Source: Lysobacterales bacterium (GTDB taxonomy: Bacteria > Pseudomonadota > Gammaproteobacteria > Xanthomonadales > Rhodanobacteraceae). From it: a stretch of 64,000 bases of DNA. This document shows positions 8,699 through 18,986 of this stretch, one piece after another. Numbering within the stretch: the first letter of the stretch is position 1; each line of letters opens with the position of its first letter. Where the stretch lies: assembly GCA_016721015.1 (NCBI GenBank), contig JADKJL010000009.1, forward strand, positions 1-64,000. The letters run 5' to 3'. Under the pieces are notes generated by a model. That model did no database searches, had not been told where the DNA came from, and saw only the letters and a program-made list of their open reading frames with translations. The translations under genes were made by a program, and so were the position numbers.

Positions 8699-11059
8699 TC
8701 AAATCTTCACATGACGAAGACGCAAGGCATTGCTGATCACCGAGACCGACGACAAGCTCATGGCCAGTGCAGCGATGATTGGACTCAGCAACAGGCCAAA
8801 GAACGGATACAGGATTCCGGCGGCGATCGGCACGCCGAGCGTGTTGTAGCCGAAGGCGAAGCCGAGGTTCTGATGGATGTTGCGCACCGCTGCCGCGGAC
8901 AATCGGCGCGCACGCAGGATGCCGGAGAGCTCGCCCTTGACCAGGGTGACCTGGGCACTCTCCATCGCGATATCGGTGCCGTTGCCCATGGCAATGCCGA
9001 CATCGGCGACGGCCAGCGCCGGTGCGTCGTTGATGCCATCGCCGGCCATCGCCACCCGGGCGCCCGCCTTTTGCAATGCACGGATCACGTTGGCCTTGTC
9101 TTCGGGTGACTGGCCGGCGCGAACTTCGTCGAGCGGCAGGTCGCGCGCGACGGCTTTCGCGGTCGCCTCGTTGTCACCGGTCAACATGATCAGCTTCAGG
9201 CCTTCCTGCTTGAGTTGCCGCAGCACGTCGGCGGCATCGGCCTTGAGGGGATCCTGCACGGCGACGAGACCGATGACCTGATCGTCGACCGCGACGAACA
9301 TCACGGTCTTGGCATCCTCGCGCAGCGTGTCAGCCTTGCCGGCGAGGTCGTCGCCCAGACTGCACGCTTCGACCATCTTGCGATTGCCGAGGCGGATCAA
9401 TCGGCCATCGACCTGACCGCGCACGCCGCGCCCGGTTTCCGAGGCGAACTCGCTTGCCTGCTGATAGCTGACCCCGCGTTCCTTTGCCCCTGAAATCACC
9501 GCGTGTGCGAGCGGATGTTCGCTGGCCGCTTCGAGTGCGGCAGCCAGTCCGAGCACGTCGGATTCCTCGTTGCCGGGCGCGGCAACGACGTCGGTCAGAC
9601 GCGGGCGCCCTTCGGTGATCGTGCCGGTCTTGTCGAGAATCAGGGTATCGACCCGACTCAGGTTTTCAATTGCCGCCGCTTCGCGAAACAGCACGCCGGA
9701 TTCGGCACCGCGACCGCTGGCAACCATGATCGTGATCGGCGTGGCCAGGCCGAGCGCGCAAGGACAGGCGATGATCAGCACGGCGACCGCATTGACCACG
9801 GCATAGGCCAGCCGCGGCTCAGGGCCGAACAGCCACCACACCACAAAGGTCAGCAGCGAGATCGCGACCACGGCCGGGACGAAATACAGCGAGACGCGAT
9901 CGGCCACACGTTGCAGCGGCGCCTTGGAACGCTGCGCCTTGGCGACCATGTCGATGATTTGCGCGAGCATGGTTTCATCACCGACCTTGTCAGCGCGCAT
10001 GACAAAGCTGCCGGTGCCATTGATGGTGCCGCCGGTGACCGTATCGCCACTGCCCTTCACCACTGCCACCGGTTCGCCACTGAGCATCGATTCATCGACA
10101 CTACTGCGGCCTTCCAGCACGCTGCCGTCAACCGGGATCTTCGCCCCCGGTCGGACACGCAGGCGATCGCCGACCTTGACCTCATCCAGCGGAACCTCGC
10201 TTTCGGTGTCATTGGCGTCCAGTCGCTGCACGGTCTTGGGCGCGAGGTCGAGCAGGCGGCGCAAGGCTTGGGAAGTCTTGCCGCGCGCGCGCAGCTCAAG
10301 CCATTCACCGAGCAAGACCAGGGCGATGATCACACCGGCGGCTTCGAAGTAGAACGGCACATCGCCGTTGGCATCGCGCATGGATGGCGGAAACAGACCC
10401 GGCGCGAACATCGCGACGAGGCTGAACACGTAGGCGACGATCACGCCGAGCCCGATCAAGGTGTACATGTTCGGCGAGCCCGAAATCGCACCGCTCCAGC
10501 CGCGCGCGTAATAGGCCCTGCCGAGCCAAAGCACGAGCGGCGTGGCGAGCAGGAGCTCGGCCCAGCGCAAGGTTGTCGATATCGGCGGGTTGAAATGCAA
10601 GCCGAGCAGATGCGGCACCATCGCGACCAGCAGCAGCGGCAGTGCGAGCGCCGAGGCAATCAGGAAGCGCCGGCGCACCGCGCGCAGTTCGCTGTCGTCC
10701 TCTTCGGCGCCCGGCCTTTCCGGTTCAAGCGCCATGCCGCATTTCGGGCAGGATCCGGGGCCGACCTGGCGCACTTCCGGGTGCATCGGGCACGTGTAGA
10801 TCACGTTCTTGTCCTGCTTTTCCGGCTTGACCTTTTTGTCCGCATCGAGATAAAGCGACGGATCTGCGATAAATTTTTTCTGACAGCCAGCAGAACAAAA
10901 ATGGAACGTCTGTCCATCATGCTCGGCCGACAGCGTGGAGGTTGCCGGATCGACCAACATGCCGCAGACGGGATCCTTCACCTGACCGAAAGCTTGAGTC
11001 GTGGCCTTTGCCGCGTGACAACTGTTGGATGCCGGAGCATCGTGATCATGCGTGCTCAT
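8699..11059 (-). CDS. copA: Copper-type P1B ATPase with YHS and metal-binding N-terminus
   Basis: A 786-residue heavy-metal pump of the inner membrane that exports Cu(I)/Ag(I) or a related ion using ATP. In order: a YHS domain (about 25-75, DPVCGM and FCSAGCQKKF), a heavy-metal-binding segment (about 88-115, YTCPMHPEV and CPKCGMAL), then the pump core. Key motifs are the membrane IACPCALGLA, the phosphorylation site DKTGT, SEHPLAHA, and GDGINDAPALA. The YHS plus CPMHPEV arrangement replaces the classical CXXC HMA domains. The start overlaps the stop of the upstream membrane protein gene by 4 bp, so it is the last gene of a merR-led operon. Exact metal specificity cannot be read from sequence. 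Confidence 0.95.
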   Translation of the reverse strand: MSTHDHDAPASNSCHAAKATTQAFGQVKDPVCGMLVDPATSTLSAEHDGQTFHFCSAGCQKKFIADPSLYLDADKKVKPEKQDKNVIYTCPMHPEVRQVGPGSCPKCGMALEPERPGAEEDDSELRAVRRRFLIASALALPLLLVAMVPHLLGLHFNPPISTTLRWAELLLATPLVLWLGRAYYARGWSGAISGSPNMYTLIGLGVIVAYVFSLVAMFAPGLFPPSMRDANGDVPFYFEAAGVIIALVLLGEWLELRARGKTSQALRRLLDLAPKTVQRLDANDTESEVPLDEVKVGDRLRVRPGAKIPVDGSVLEGRSSVDESMLSGEPVAVVKGSGDTVTGGTINGTGSFVMRADKVGDETMLAQIIDMVAKAQRSKAPLQRVADRVSLYFVPAVVAISLLTFVVWWLFGPEPRLAYAVVNAVAVLIIACPCALGLATPITIMVASGRGAESGVLFREAAAIENLSRVDTLILDKTGTITEGRPRLTDVVAAPGNEESDVLGLAAALEAASEHPLAHAVISGAKERGVSYQQASEFASETGRGVRGQVDGRLIRLGNRKMVEACSLGDDLAGKADTLREDAKTVMFVAVDDQVIGLVAVQDPLKADAADVLRQLKQEGLKLIMLTGDNEATAKAVARDLPLDEVRAGQSPEDKANVIRALQKAGARVAMAGDGINDAPALAVADVGIAMGNGTDIAMESAQVTLVKGELSGILRARRLSAAAVRNIHQNLGFAFGYNTLGVPIAAGILYPFFGLLLSPIIAALAMSLSSVSVISNALRLRHVKI

Positions 11060-11589
11060 GTCTGTTCCAGGCGTGAGGTGATGGGCGACCCGGCAGAAAC
11101 ATGGCGGTTGCGCTTGCGCTGGAATGTGCGCACGGCAAGCATCGTCAGCGAAACGGCCAGTGGCACGGCAAGTGCAAACATCGAGAAGCGCAACAACGCG
11201 TGCAGCGCGTGACCGAGTGCGCCATCCAGCAAGACCATGCTGGCCGAAACCAGCAGCAGCGGAACGAGCAAGGTCAGTGCGAAGACGACGCGTGCGCGAG
11301 CCAGTTCGGCGGGATCGTCATGGCGGATTTCCAATCCAGGACAAGTCAGCGCAGGGCCACCATCGGCCATGAGCGAGGCTTCCAGTTCACCGGCAAGGAT
11401 GTCGTGCAGTGACGGCCGTGGCAGATCCGACTCGGCATTGTCCGAGCCACCTCCGGGGCGCGGATCGTGCCCATCCTGTCGATGTCGCGTGCGCACGCGT
11501 TCCAGCAGATTGCGAACATAGGCGATGCAGCACGAAGAAGGTTGACGCTCGGCGCGCTCGGCAACCGACGATGCATTGGATGAGCTCAT
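11056..11589 (-). CDS. Membrane protein of unknown function between merR and copA
   Basis: A 177-residue protein of no family I can name. The N-terminal half is cytoplasmic in character, with a CCIAYVRNLLERVRTRH stretch, a Ser/Pro/Gly linker and an LHDILAGELEASLM helix. The C-terminal half has EIRHDDPAELARA, then two hydrophobic segments of about 20 residues (LLVPLLLVSASMVLLDGA and FALAVPLAVSLTMLAV) and a basic tail (FQRKRNRH). The ATG at 11589 has GAGGT upstream and overlaps the merR stop. The 4-bp overlaps on both sides imply a tight role in metal export. A degraded second copy lies at 420-770. Confidence 0.75.
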   Translation of the reverse strand: MSSSNASSVAERAERQPSSCCIAYVRNLLERVRTRHRQDGHDPRPGGGSDNAESDLPRPSLHDILAGELEASLMADGGPALTCPGLEIRHDDPAELARARVVFALTLLVPLLLVSASMVLLDGALGHALHALLRFSMFALAVPLAVSLTMLAVRTFQRKRNRHVSAGSPITSRLEQT

Positions 11590-11993
11590 GGGGAAACCTC
11601 TTTGTTGATCAGGGCGCGCAGGATCGGGCAATCTCCATCCGAGCCTTCACGGGGGCATTCGGACATCAGACGGCTCAGCGCATCGCGCACGCGATGAAGT
11701 TCGAAGATGCGCTTGTCGATTTCTTCCAGATGAAGCTTGGCGGCTTGATACATTGCTGCCACGTCGCCACGGCCGCTAATGGCGAGCAACTCGCCAATCT
11801 CGCTGAGGCTGAAGCCCAGATGCTGGGCGCGACGGATGAAGTTCAGGCGATCGAGCTCGCCCTCGCCGTACTTTCGATAACCCGATGCCGAGCGTGCCGC
11901 TGGTTTGAGCAGGCCACTGCGCTCGTAGTAGCGAACCGTGTCAATGCCGACACCGGCCGCACTGGCGAGTTGGCCGATTGCAAAGCTGGTCAT
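11586..11993 (-). CDS. MerR-family metal-responsive regulator
   Basis: A 135-residue activator of the CueR/CadR/ZntR group. The N-terminal winged helix-turn-helix reads FAIGQLASAAGVGIDTVRYYE, followed by a long dimerisation helix (about 75-108). The C-terminal metal-binding loop has two cysteines, C113 (SECPREG) and C122 (GDCPILRAL). That spacing and the CPIL ending resemble the ZntR/CadR-like "heavy metal-responsive" group more than classical CueR, although the pump is copper type. A MerR-type operator and promoter lie at 12149-12180. The gene leads an operon with the membrane protein and copA, so it probably induces itself and the pump when metal binds. Confidence 0.9.
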   Translation of the reverse strand: MTSFAIGQLASAAGVGIDTVRYYERSGLLKPAARSASGYRKYGEGELDRLNFIRRAQHLGFSLSEIGELLAISGRGDVAAMYQAAKLHLEEIDKRIFELHRVRDALSRLMSECPREGSDGDCPILRALINKEVSP

Positions 11994-12039
11994 TGCCGCC
12001 TCCGATCAATGGAATGCGATGCGGACAAGAAGCCGTCGA

Positions 12040-12103
12040 AGGAGCCCCTTCAGTGGCGAGCGCAGGGTGAATTGGTGAAGCGCTCGCCCCTGAAGGGGCT
12101 CCT
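12040..12103. repeat. GGAGCCCCTTCAG-type inverted repeat in the metal-operon leader
   Basis: The arms at 12040-12062 and 12081-12103 are inverted copies of AGGAGCCCCTTCAG...GCGAGCG, with one mismatch, around an 18-bp spacer. The sequence belongs to the AGGAGCxCCTTCAGGxGCG repeat class common in Xanthomonadales and pseudomonads. It lies between the MerR-type promoter (about 12150-12180) and the merR start (11993), so it would form a strong hairpin in the 5' leader of the operon. A second member is at 18892-18964. Confidence 0.75.
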
Positions 12104-12148
12104 ACACCATCCTGGCAACCGAAACGGAATCCGCGTCGCGAAGTCGGC

Positions 12149-12180
12149 AGCTTGCACCCTAGACCCTAGTCCAGAGTCAA
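12149..12180 (-). promoter_or_regulatory. MerR-type promoter/operator for the metal operon
   Basis: Read on the minus strand there is a TTGACT -35 box (12175-12180) followed by an imperfect dyad, ACTCTGGAC-4 bp-GTCTAGGGT (12156-12177). A weak -10 follows 18-19 bp below the -35. A dyad between widely spaced -35 and -10 boxes is the hallmark of MerR-activated promoters, and ACTCT...GGGT resembles CadR/PbrR/ZntR operators. It points toward merR, 160 bp downstream. Confidence 0.7.
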
Positions 12181-12227
12181 GGGTTTTTTTGGCTCATTCA
12201 GGATTCACTCAGTTTCGCCGGCAGCGA

Positions 12228-12878
12228 TCAGTCCTTGATTGGGAAGATTTCGGCATCCGCACCCGGATCGCCAACCACGTCAACGCCTTCGGGCGGCGTG
12301 AACGAGAAGGTATCGGCAGGCAATTTCGGATCGCGCTGCCAGTTCGAGAAGCGGATCTCGGTGGTGTTGCCCAGGGCATCCTCGAAACGCATGCGAGCCA
12401 GATTGTTTTTCTCGAAACCCAGTTCGGCGAAAGCGAATTCAGGCTCCTTGGCTTTCGAAACCAGTTTGAGCCAGCGCAGACCCTCGCGCTCGCCGCTCTC
12501 GCTGGCCGTGAATTCAGCATCGAGACGGGACAGATCGGTGAGGACGGACAACGGACTATGCGCCTCCTCGGCACCCTGCCCGCGCACGCTGACCTGTTCG
12601 AGATCCGGATCGTAAATCCACACGCGACTGCCATCGGCGACGATCAGTTGCGCATACGGTGTGGTCGTCTGCCAGCGGAACTGGCGCGGTGCCTTGAGTG
12701 CGAGCGTGCCGGATGAAGCCTCGCCACGATTGCCCTTGGCGCCGATCACCGATTGCTCGAAATGCGCGCTGATGATCTGGATGTTTCGTGAAAACGCTTC
12801 GAGTTCGGCACGAGCGGAATCCGCCGCGCTGGCCATGGCCGGGATGAAACAGGCAAGCGCAAGGATGACTCGCAACAT
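12228..12878 (-). CDS. lolA: Outer-membrane lipoprotein carrier protein LolA
   Basis: A periplasmic chaperone that carries lipoproteins from the LolCDE exporter to LolB in the outer membrane. The protein has 216 residues, the usual size, with a signal peptide of about 20 residues (VILALACFIPAMASAA). Family features include a conserved early segment (IISAHFEQ), then FRWQTTTPY, QLIVADGSRVWIYDPDLEQV and a C-terminal FSFTPPEGVDVV. ATG at 12878 has AGGAAT eight bases upstream. It lies directly downstream of ftsK on the same strand, the typical ftsK-lolA order. The expected next gene, rarA, is missing and replaced by the accessory block. Confidence 0.93.
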   Translation of the reverse strand: MLRVILALACFIPAMASAADSARAELEAFSRNIQIISAHFEQSVIGAKGNRGEASSGTLALKAPRQFRWQTTTPYAQLIVADGSRVWIYDPDLEQVSVRGQGAEEAHSPLSVLTDLSRLDAEFTASESGEREGLRWLKLVSKAKEPEFAFAELGFEKNNLARMRFEDALGNTTEIRFSNWQRDPKLPADTFSFTPPEGVDVVGDPGADAEIFPIKD

Positions 12879-12961
12879 CGAAGAATTCCTGAAAATTAAA
12901 CGAGGAGCGGGAGACAAAGGACGCAGGATCACATGATCAGGCTTAAGCGCGGCTGGCCGGC

Positions 12962-15283
<2,322 letters not shown>

Positions 15284-15328
15284 GCGCAGAACTTACCTTA
15301 AATTACCGTGGCAAGCGATTGTTTTTGT

Positions 15329-16395
15329 TCAAACCAAGCCTTCCAGTGCCGGATGCACGATCTTGCCCGCATCGACATTGATGCCGCCCTTGAGCGGAGC
15401 GTAATCGCGCCAGGCCGGCCCGCTGGCAAGACGTTGCACATACGGCAGGATCGCCGCAGAAATCGCCTGCGACGAAGTCTGTGGAACCGCACCGGGCATG
15501 TTGGTCACGGCGAAATGGGTGACGCCGTCGACGACATAGGTCGGATCCTTCCAGGTGGTCGGCTTCGAGGTTTCAAAGCAGCCGCCCTGGTCGATCGAGA
15601 TATCGGCGAGCACACTGCCCGGCTCCATGTCCTTGACCATCGCGGCAGTGACGACGCGCGGTGCGCGCGCACTCGGCACGAGCACGGCGCCAATGACGAG
15701 ATCCGCATTGCGCAACTCACGTGCGACATATTCTTTGTAGGGTAAAGCGCAGTGACGTTGGAGCCAAGCGCCATCATCTCGGCCAGCCGATCCGGGCGCT
15801 TGTCGAAGACGACGACATTGGCACCACCGGCCGCGGCCAGCGCCGCCGAGTTGCCACCGGCTTGTCCAGCGCCGAGGACGACCACCTTGCCGCGTTCGGT
15901 TCCGGGCAGACCGCCAAGCAGCTTGCCCTTGCCGCCGGCGGGCTGATGCAACAGATGCGTGCCGACCTGCACCGCAATGCGACCGGCGATGATCGACATC
16001 GGTGCGAGCAGCGGCAGTGATCCGTCCATGTCCTGGACCGATTCGAAAGCGATGCCGGTCAGGCCGATATCGAGCAGGCTCTTGGTCAGCGCGGGCTCGG
16101 CGGCCAGATGCAGGTAGCAAAACAGAAGATGATCCTTGCGCAAGCGTGCCAGGTCGCCCGCGATCGGCTCCTTGACCTTGACGATCATCTCGGCAATTTC
16201 GTAGAGCTTGTCGGCATCGGCCACGACGGTGACACCGTTGCGCACGAACTCATCGTCGCTGAATCCACTCTTCAAGCCAGCGCCGGACTGGATGAACACC
16301 TCATGGCCGCGACGGACCAGATCGGAACAAGCTGCCGGAACGAGGGCGACGCGCCCTTCAAGGGTCTTGGTCTCGGACGGAACACCGATGCGCAT
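15329..16395 (-). CDS. ald: Alanine dehydrogenase, one frame break as read
   Basis: Converts L-alanine to pyruvate and ammonia with NAD. The N-terminal MRIGVPSETKTLEGRVALVP, then IQSGAGLKSGF and VKVKEP, is characteristic. The Rossmann motif VVVLGAGQAGGNSAALA binds NAD, and the C-terminal half has ADLVIGAVLVPSARAPRVV and DQGGCFETSKPTT. The reading frame shifts near 15740-15750, between SNVTAL and PYKEYVARELRNADLV, with no other loss; total length is near the usual 370 residues. ATG at 16395 has GGAG seven bases upstream. It lies 45 bp from the ftsK start on the same strand. Confidence 0.88.
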
Positions 16396-16663
16396 CAGAA
16401 TCTCCAGATTGATCAAGGGGCGCAGCGGCCGGATGCCGGTGCGCAATTTTCGACAAGGGTGACACCGGCTTTCCGCCTGCGTCTTGATTCATCCTCTCCG
16501 GCACCCCATTCTGACCAGCCGCACAGCCGACGCCCGATTTCCTGGACGTCTGCGACACAAGTTCTGGAATCGGAGCGTGACGGCAGCAGCGGTGCACATC
16601 GCATCGTCTGCCGGCATCAAATTCATCGCCAAACAAGAGGCCGTAGAGCGGCCGGGATTATAC

Positions 16664-17626
16664 ATGACGACCCCGAAACACACGCGCCTCCTGATCCTCG
16701 GCACCGGCCCCGCGGGATATTCGGCGGCTGTCTACGCGGCCCGCGCCAATCTGAAGCCGACCATGATCACCGGCCTTGCCCAGGGCGGCCAGTTGATGAC
16801 CACCACCGATGTCGATAACTGGCCCGGTGATGTCGAGGGCCTGCAGGGTCCGGCCCTGATGGAGCGCATGAAGGAGCATGCCGAGCGCTTCAACACCGAG
16901 ATCCTTTTCGATCACATCCATACCGCCGATCTCAGCCAGCGTCCGTTCCGCCTGCTCGGCGACAGTGGCGAATACACCTGTGACGCGCTGATCATCGCCA
17001 CCGGCGCGACCGCGATGTATCTCGGTCTCGAATCGGAAGACAAGTTCAAGGGCCAGGGCGTCTCCGCCTGCGCAACCTGCGATGGCTTCTTTTTCCGCGA
17101 TCAGGAAGTCGCAGTGATCGGTGGCGGCAATACCGCTGTCGAAGAAGCCCTGTATCTGGCCAACATCGCGAAAAAAGTCACCCTCGTGCATCGTAGAGAC
17201 AAGCTGCGTGCAGAGAAAATCATGCAGGACAAGCTGTTCGAGAAGCAGGCCGCCGGCAAGATCGATATCGTCTGGAACCACAGCGTCGATGAAGTGCTTG
17301 GGGATCAGACGGGTGTCACCGGCATCCGCGTGAAAAGCACGCAGGACGGGGCGACGCGTGACATTCCGGTGACCGGGATGTTCGTCGCCATTGGGCACAC
17401 GCCGAATACCGGCATCTTCGAAGGCCAACTGGACATGCGCAACGGCTACATCACGATCCGCACCGGGCTCGAAGGCAACGCCACCGCGACCAGCGTTCCC
17501 GGCGTGTTCGCCGCAGGGGATGTCGCCGACCAGGTCTATCGCCAGGCCGTCACCTCGGCCGGATTTGGTTGCATGGCTGCGCTGGATGCCGAGAAATATC
17601 TCGACAAGCTCGGCCTGGTCGGTTGA
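16664..17626 (+). CDS. trxB: Thioredoxin reductase
   Basis: A cytoplasmic flavoenzyme of 320 residues that passes electrons from NADPH to thioredoxin. An FAD-binding Rossmann motif (ILGTGPAGYSAAVYAAR) is followed by the redox-active CATC (ACATCDGFFF) and an NADPH site (VIGGGNTAVEEALYLANI, then HRRDKLRAEK). The C-terminal FAD contact GVFAAGDVAD precedes YRQAVTSAGFGCMAALDAEKYL. The ATG at 16664 begins the conserved MTTPKHTRLLILGTGPAG. It is divergent from ald. The IS110-type element follows almost directly after its stop. Confidence 0.97.
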   Translation: MTTPKHTRLLILGTGPAGYSAAVYAARANLKPTMITGLAQGGQLMTTTDVDNWPGDVEGLQGPALMERMKEHAERFNTEILFDHIHTADLSQRPFRLLGDSGEYTCDALIIATGATAMYLGLESEDKFKGQGVSACATCDGFFFRDQEVAVIGGGNTAVEEALYLANIAKKVTLVHRRDKLRAEKIMQDKLFEKQAAGKIDIVWNHSVDEVLGDQTGVTGIRVKSTQDGATRDIPVTGMFVAIGHTPNTGIFEGQLDMRNGYITIRTGLEGNATATSVPGVFAAGDVADQVYRQAVTSAGFGCMAALDAEKYLDKLGLVG

Positions 17627-17629
17627 TCA

Positions 17630-18890
17630 GGCATTCGTAGACACTCTGTTCCGCGTCAAGCGATTTGTTCGCAGGAATAGAGCTTTTTGCCGTCATAAGG
17701 TTGCGGGTTTTTGATGATCGCCCATATCGCGGTTAGCATCTTGCGCATGATGGCGACATTGGCCTGCATTTTCTTCTTGCCTTTGCTGAGCAGCCGCGCC
17801 TTGAACTCGGCTGCGCGGGGATCGTGTAGTCCAGCGGCCATAGCCGGGTAGAACAAGGCACGGCGCAGGTATTTATTACCGTGTCGGGAGATTCTGGCGG
17901 GCTTGTGGACGCTGGTGCCGGATTCGAAGATAAGCGGGTCCAGACCCGCGTGGCTCGCGCAAGCGCGTGCGCTCAGCGAGGGTGGAAGCACCAGCAATTC
18001 ACTGAGCAACGAGACCGCCGAGACATCGGCCACTCCGATGACGGTGATCACCGCCTCGAAGCGTTCCTGAATCCACGCATCCGCACGAATGAGCGTGAGG
18101 GCGCGTGTGCGGATCCGCTCAATGCGCGTCTGAAGCGAAGTGATCGCTCGCTTGAGATCCGCCTTCAGGTAGGCCGGTGAGGCATGGGTGCTGGACAGGG
18201 CGTGCAAGCGATTGCGTATAGCGGTGCTTTCCTCGGTGAGCTGAACCAGATGACGCCCGTAGTGGCGCAGTTCCAGTCGCGCCAAACTGGGCGCTTGCCA
18301 AGCCTGAAACGGCATGCGTTTGAGGAACTCCAGCAGCATCTCGGCATCCAGCCGATCGGTCTTGTTGCGCTGGCTCAGCGCCTTGGCAAAGTTGTGCCCT
18401 GCCTTGGGATTGATCACGCTGACTTCGATACCGAGTTGATCGGCCAGCAGGGCCAGATCCAGATAGTAGATGCCGGTGGCTTCCACCAACAGACGAACCG
18501 ATCCGGCATGCGCAATCAAGCCCTTCAAGAACGGGCGCAGCGTGGTCAGATCATTGGCGATCTCACCGACTTCCCGGTGATTCTTCAATTCCCAAGCGAA
18601 GGCATGGCGTTTGGCACCGACATCGAGAGCGAGCAACAGGGGTTCAACGGGAACGGACATGATGAGTTTTCCTCCAGGTTTCGGCTAGGATGGTTCCCGG
18701 TTCCCCGACCCCGCATCTTCGCGGCACAGCCTTGTCACGCTGGCTCAACGGCCCGGGACACTCTTCGTGCTCTGCGACTGGGGCGGGGAGCCACTCTACG
18801 AACGAGGTCAGTCAAGCTGCCTCAAGGAGCGCGCGGCTTCCCCGGAAACGTGCTCTCAGTCTCTCACTGAGCAGGCGATTAGCAATATAC
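17630..18890 (-). mobile_element. IS110-family insertion sequence (limits approximate)
   Basis: The element holds one transposase gene (17656-18660) and a non-coding stretch of about 230 bp upstream of it (18661-18890), with only about 30 bp between the transposase stop and trxB. IS110 elements lack clear terminal inverted repeats, so the exact ends cannot be read. In this family the long non-coding end upstream of the transposase encodes the bridge RNA that guides target and donor choice. It lies between trxB and the FemAB-like gene and abuts the palindromic repeat at 18892. Confidence 0.75.
17656..18660 (-). CDS. IS110-family transposase
   Basis: A 334-residue recombinase of the IS110 group. 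The N-terminal RuvC-like DEDD domain shows LLALDVGAKRHAF, LLVEATGIYY and KTDRLDAEMLLEFLKR, giving the acidic residues. The C-terminal transposase_20 domain has ITVIGVADVSAVSLLSEL, then ACASHAGLDP and SRHGNKYLRRALFYPAM. The gene is full length and shows no break, so it may be active, although only one copy is in the window. The bridge RNA of IS110-group elements is expected upstream, in 18661-18890. Confidence 0.93.
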   Translation of the reverse strand: MSVPVEPLLLALDVGAKRHAFAWELKNHREVGEIANDLTTLRPFLKGLIAHAGSVRLLVEATGIYYLDLALLADQLGIEVSVINPKAGHNFAKALSQRNKTDRLDAEMLLEFLKRMPFQAWQAPSLARLELRHYGRHLVQLTEESTAIRNRLHALSSTHASPAYLKADLKRAITSLQTRIERIRTRALTLIRADAWIQERFEAVITVIGVADVSAVSLLSELLVLPPSLSARACASHAGLDPLIFESGTSVHKPARISRHGNKYLRRALFYPAMAAGLHDPRAAEFKARLLSKGKKKMQANVAIMRKMLTAIWAIIKNPQPYDGKKLYSCEQIA

Positions 18891-18891
18891 A

Positions 18892-18964
18892 AGGAGCGCC
18901 TTCAGGCGCGATGCTTCTGCTTTCCGGATACACCAGCAAGAGCATCGCGCCTGAAGGCGCTCCT
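18892..18964. repeat. GGAGCGCCTTCAGG-type perfect inverted repeat
   Basis: The arms at 18892-18915 and 18941-18964 are exact 24-bp inverted copies beginning AGGAGCGCCTTCAGGCGCGA, around a 25-bp spacer. It is the same class as the repeat at 12040-12103. It ends 22 bp before the FemAB-like gene start and begins where the IS110 element ends, so it may have been the insertion target. Confidence 0.8.
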
Positions 18965-18986
18965 ACAGGAAGCATATCTCGCTCGC

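Noticed and set aside
9503..11212. Long open frame on the plus strand opposite copA
   Set aside because: It is the antisense shadow of copA; the composition follows copA codon bias, no family match is seen, and copA motifs on the other strand are unambiguous.
16658..17428. Minus-strand frame opposite trxB
   Set aside because: Shadow of trxB; no family match.
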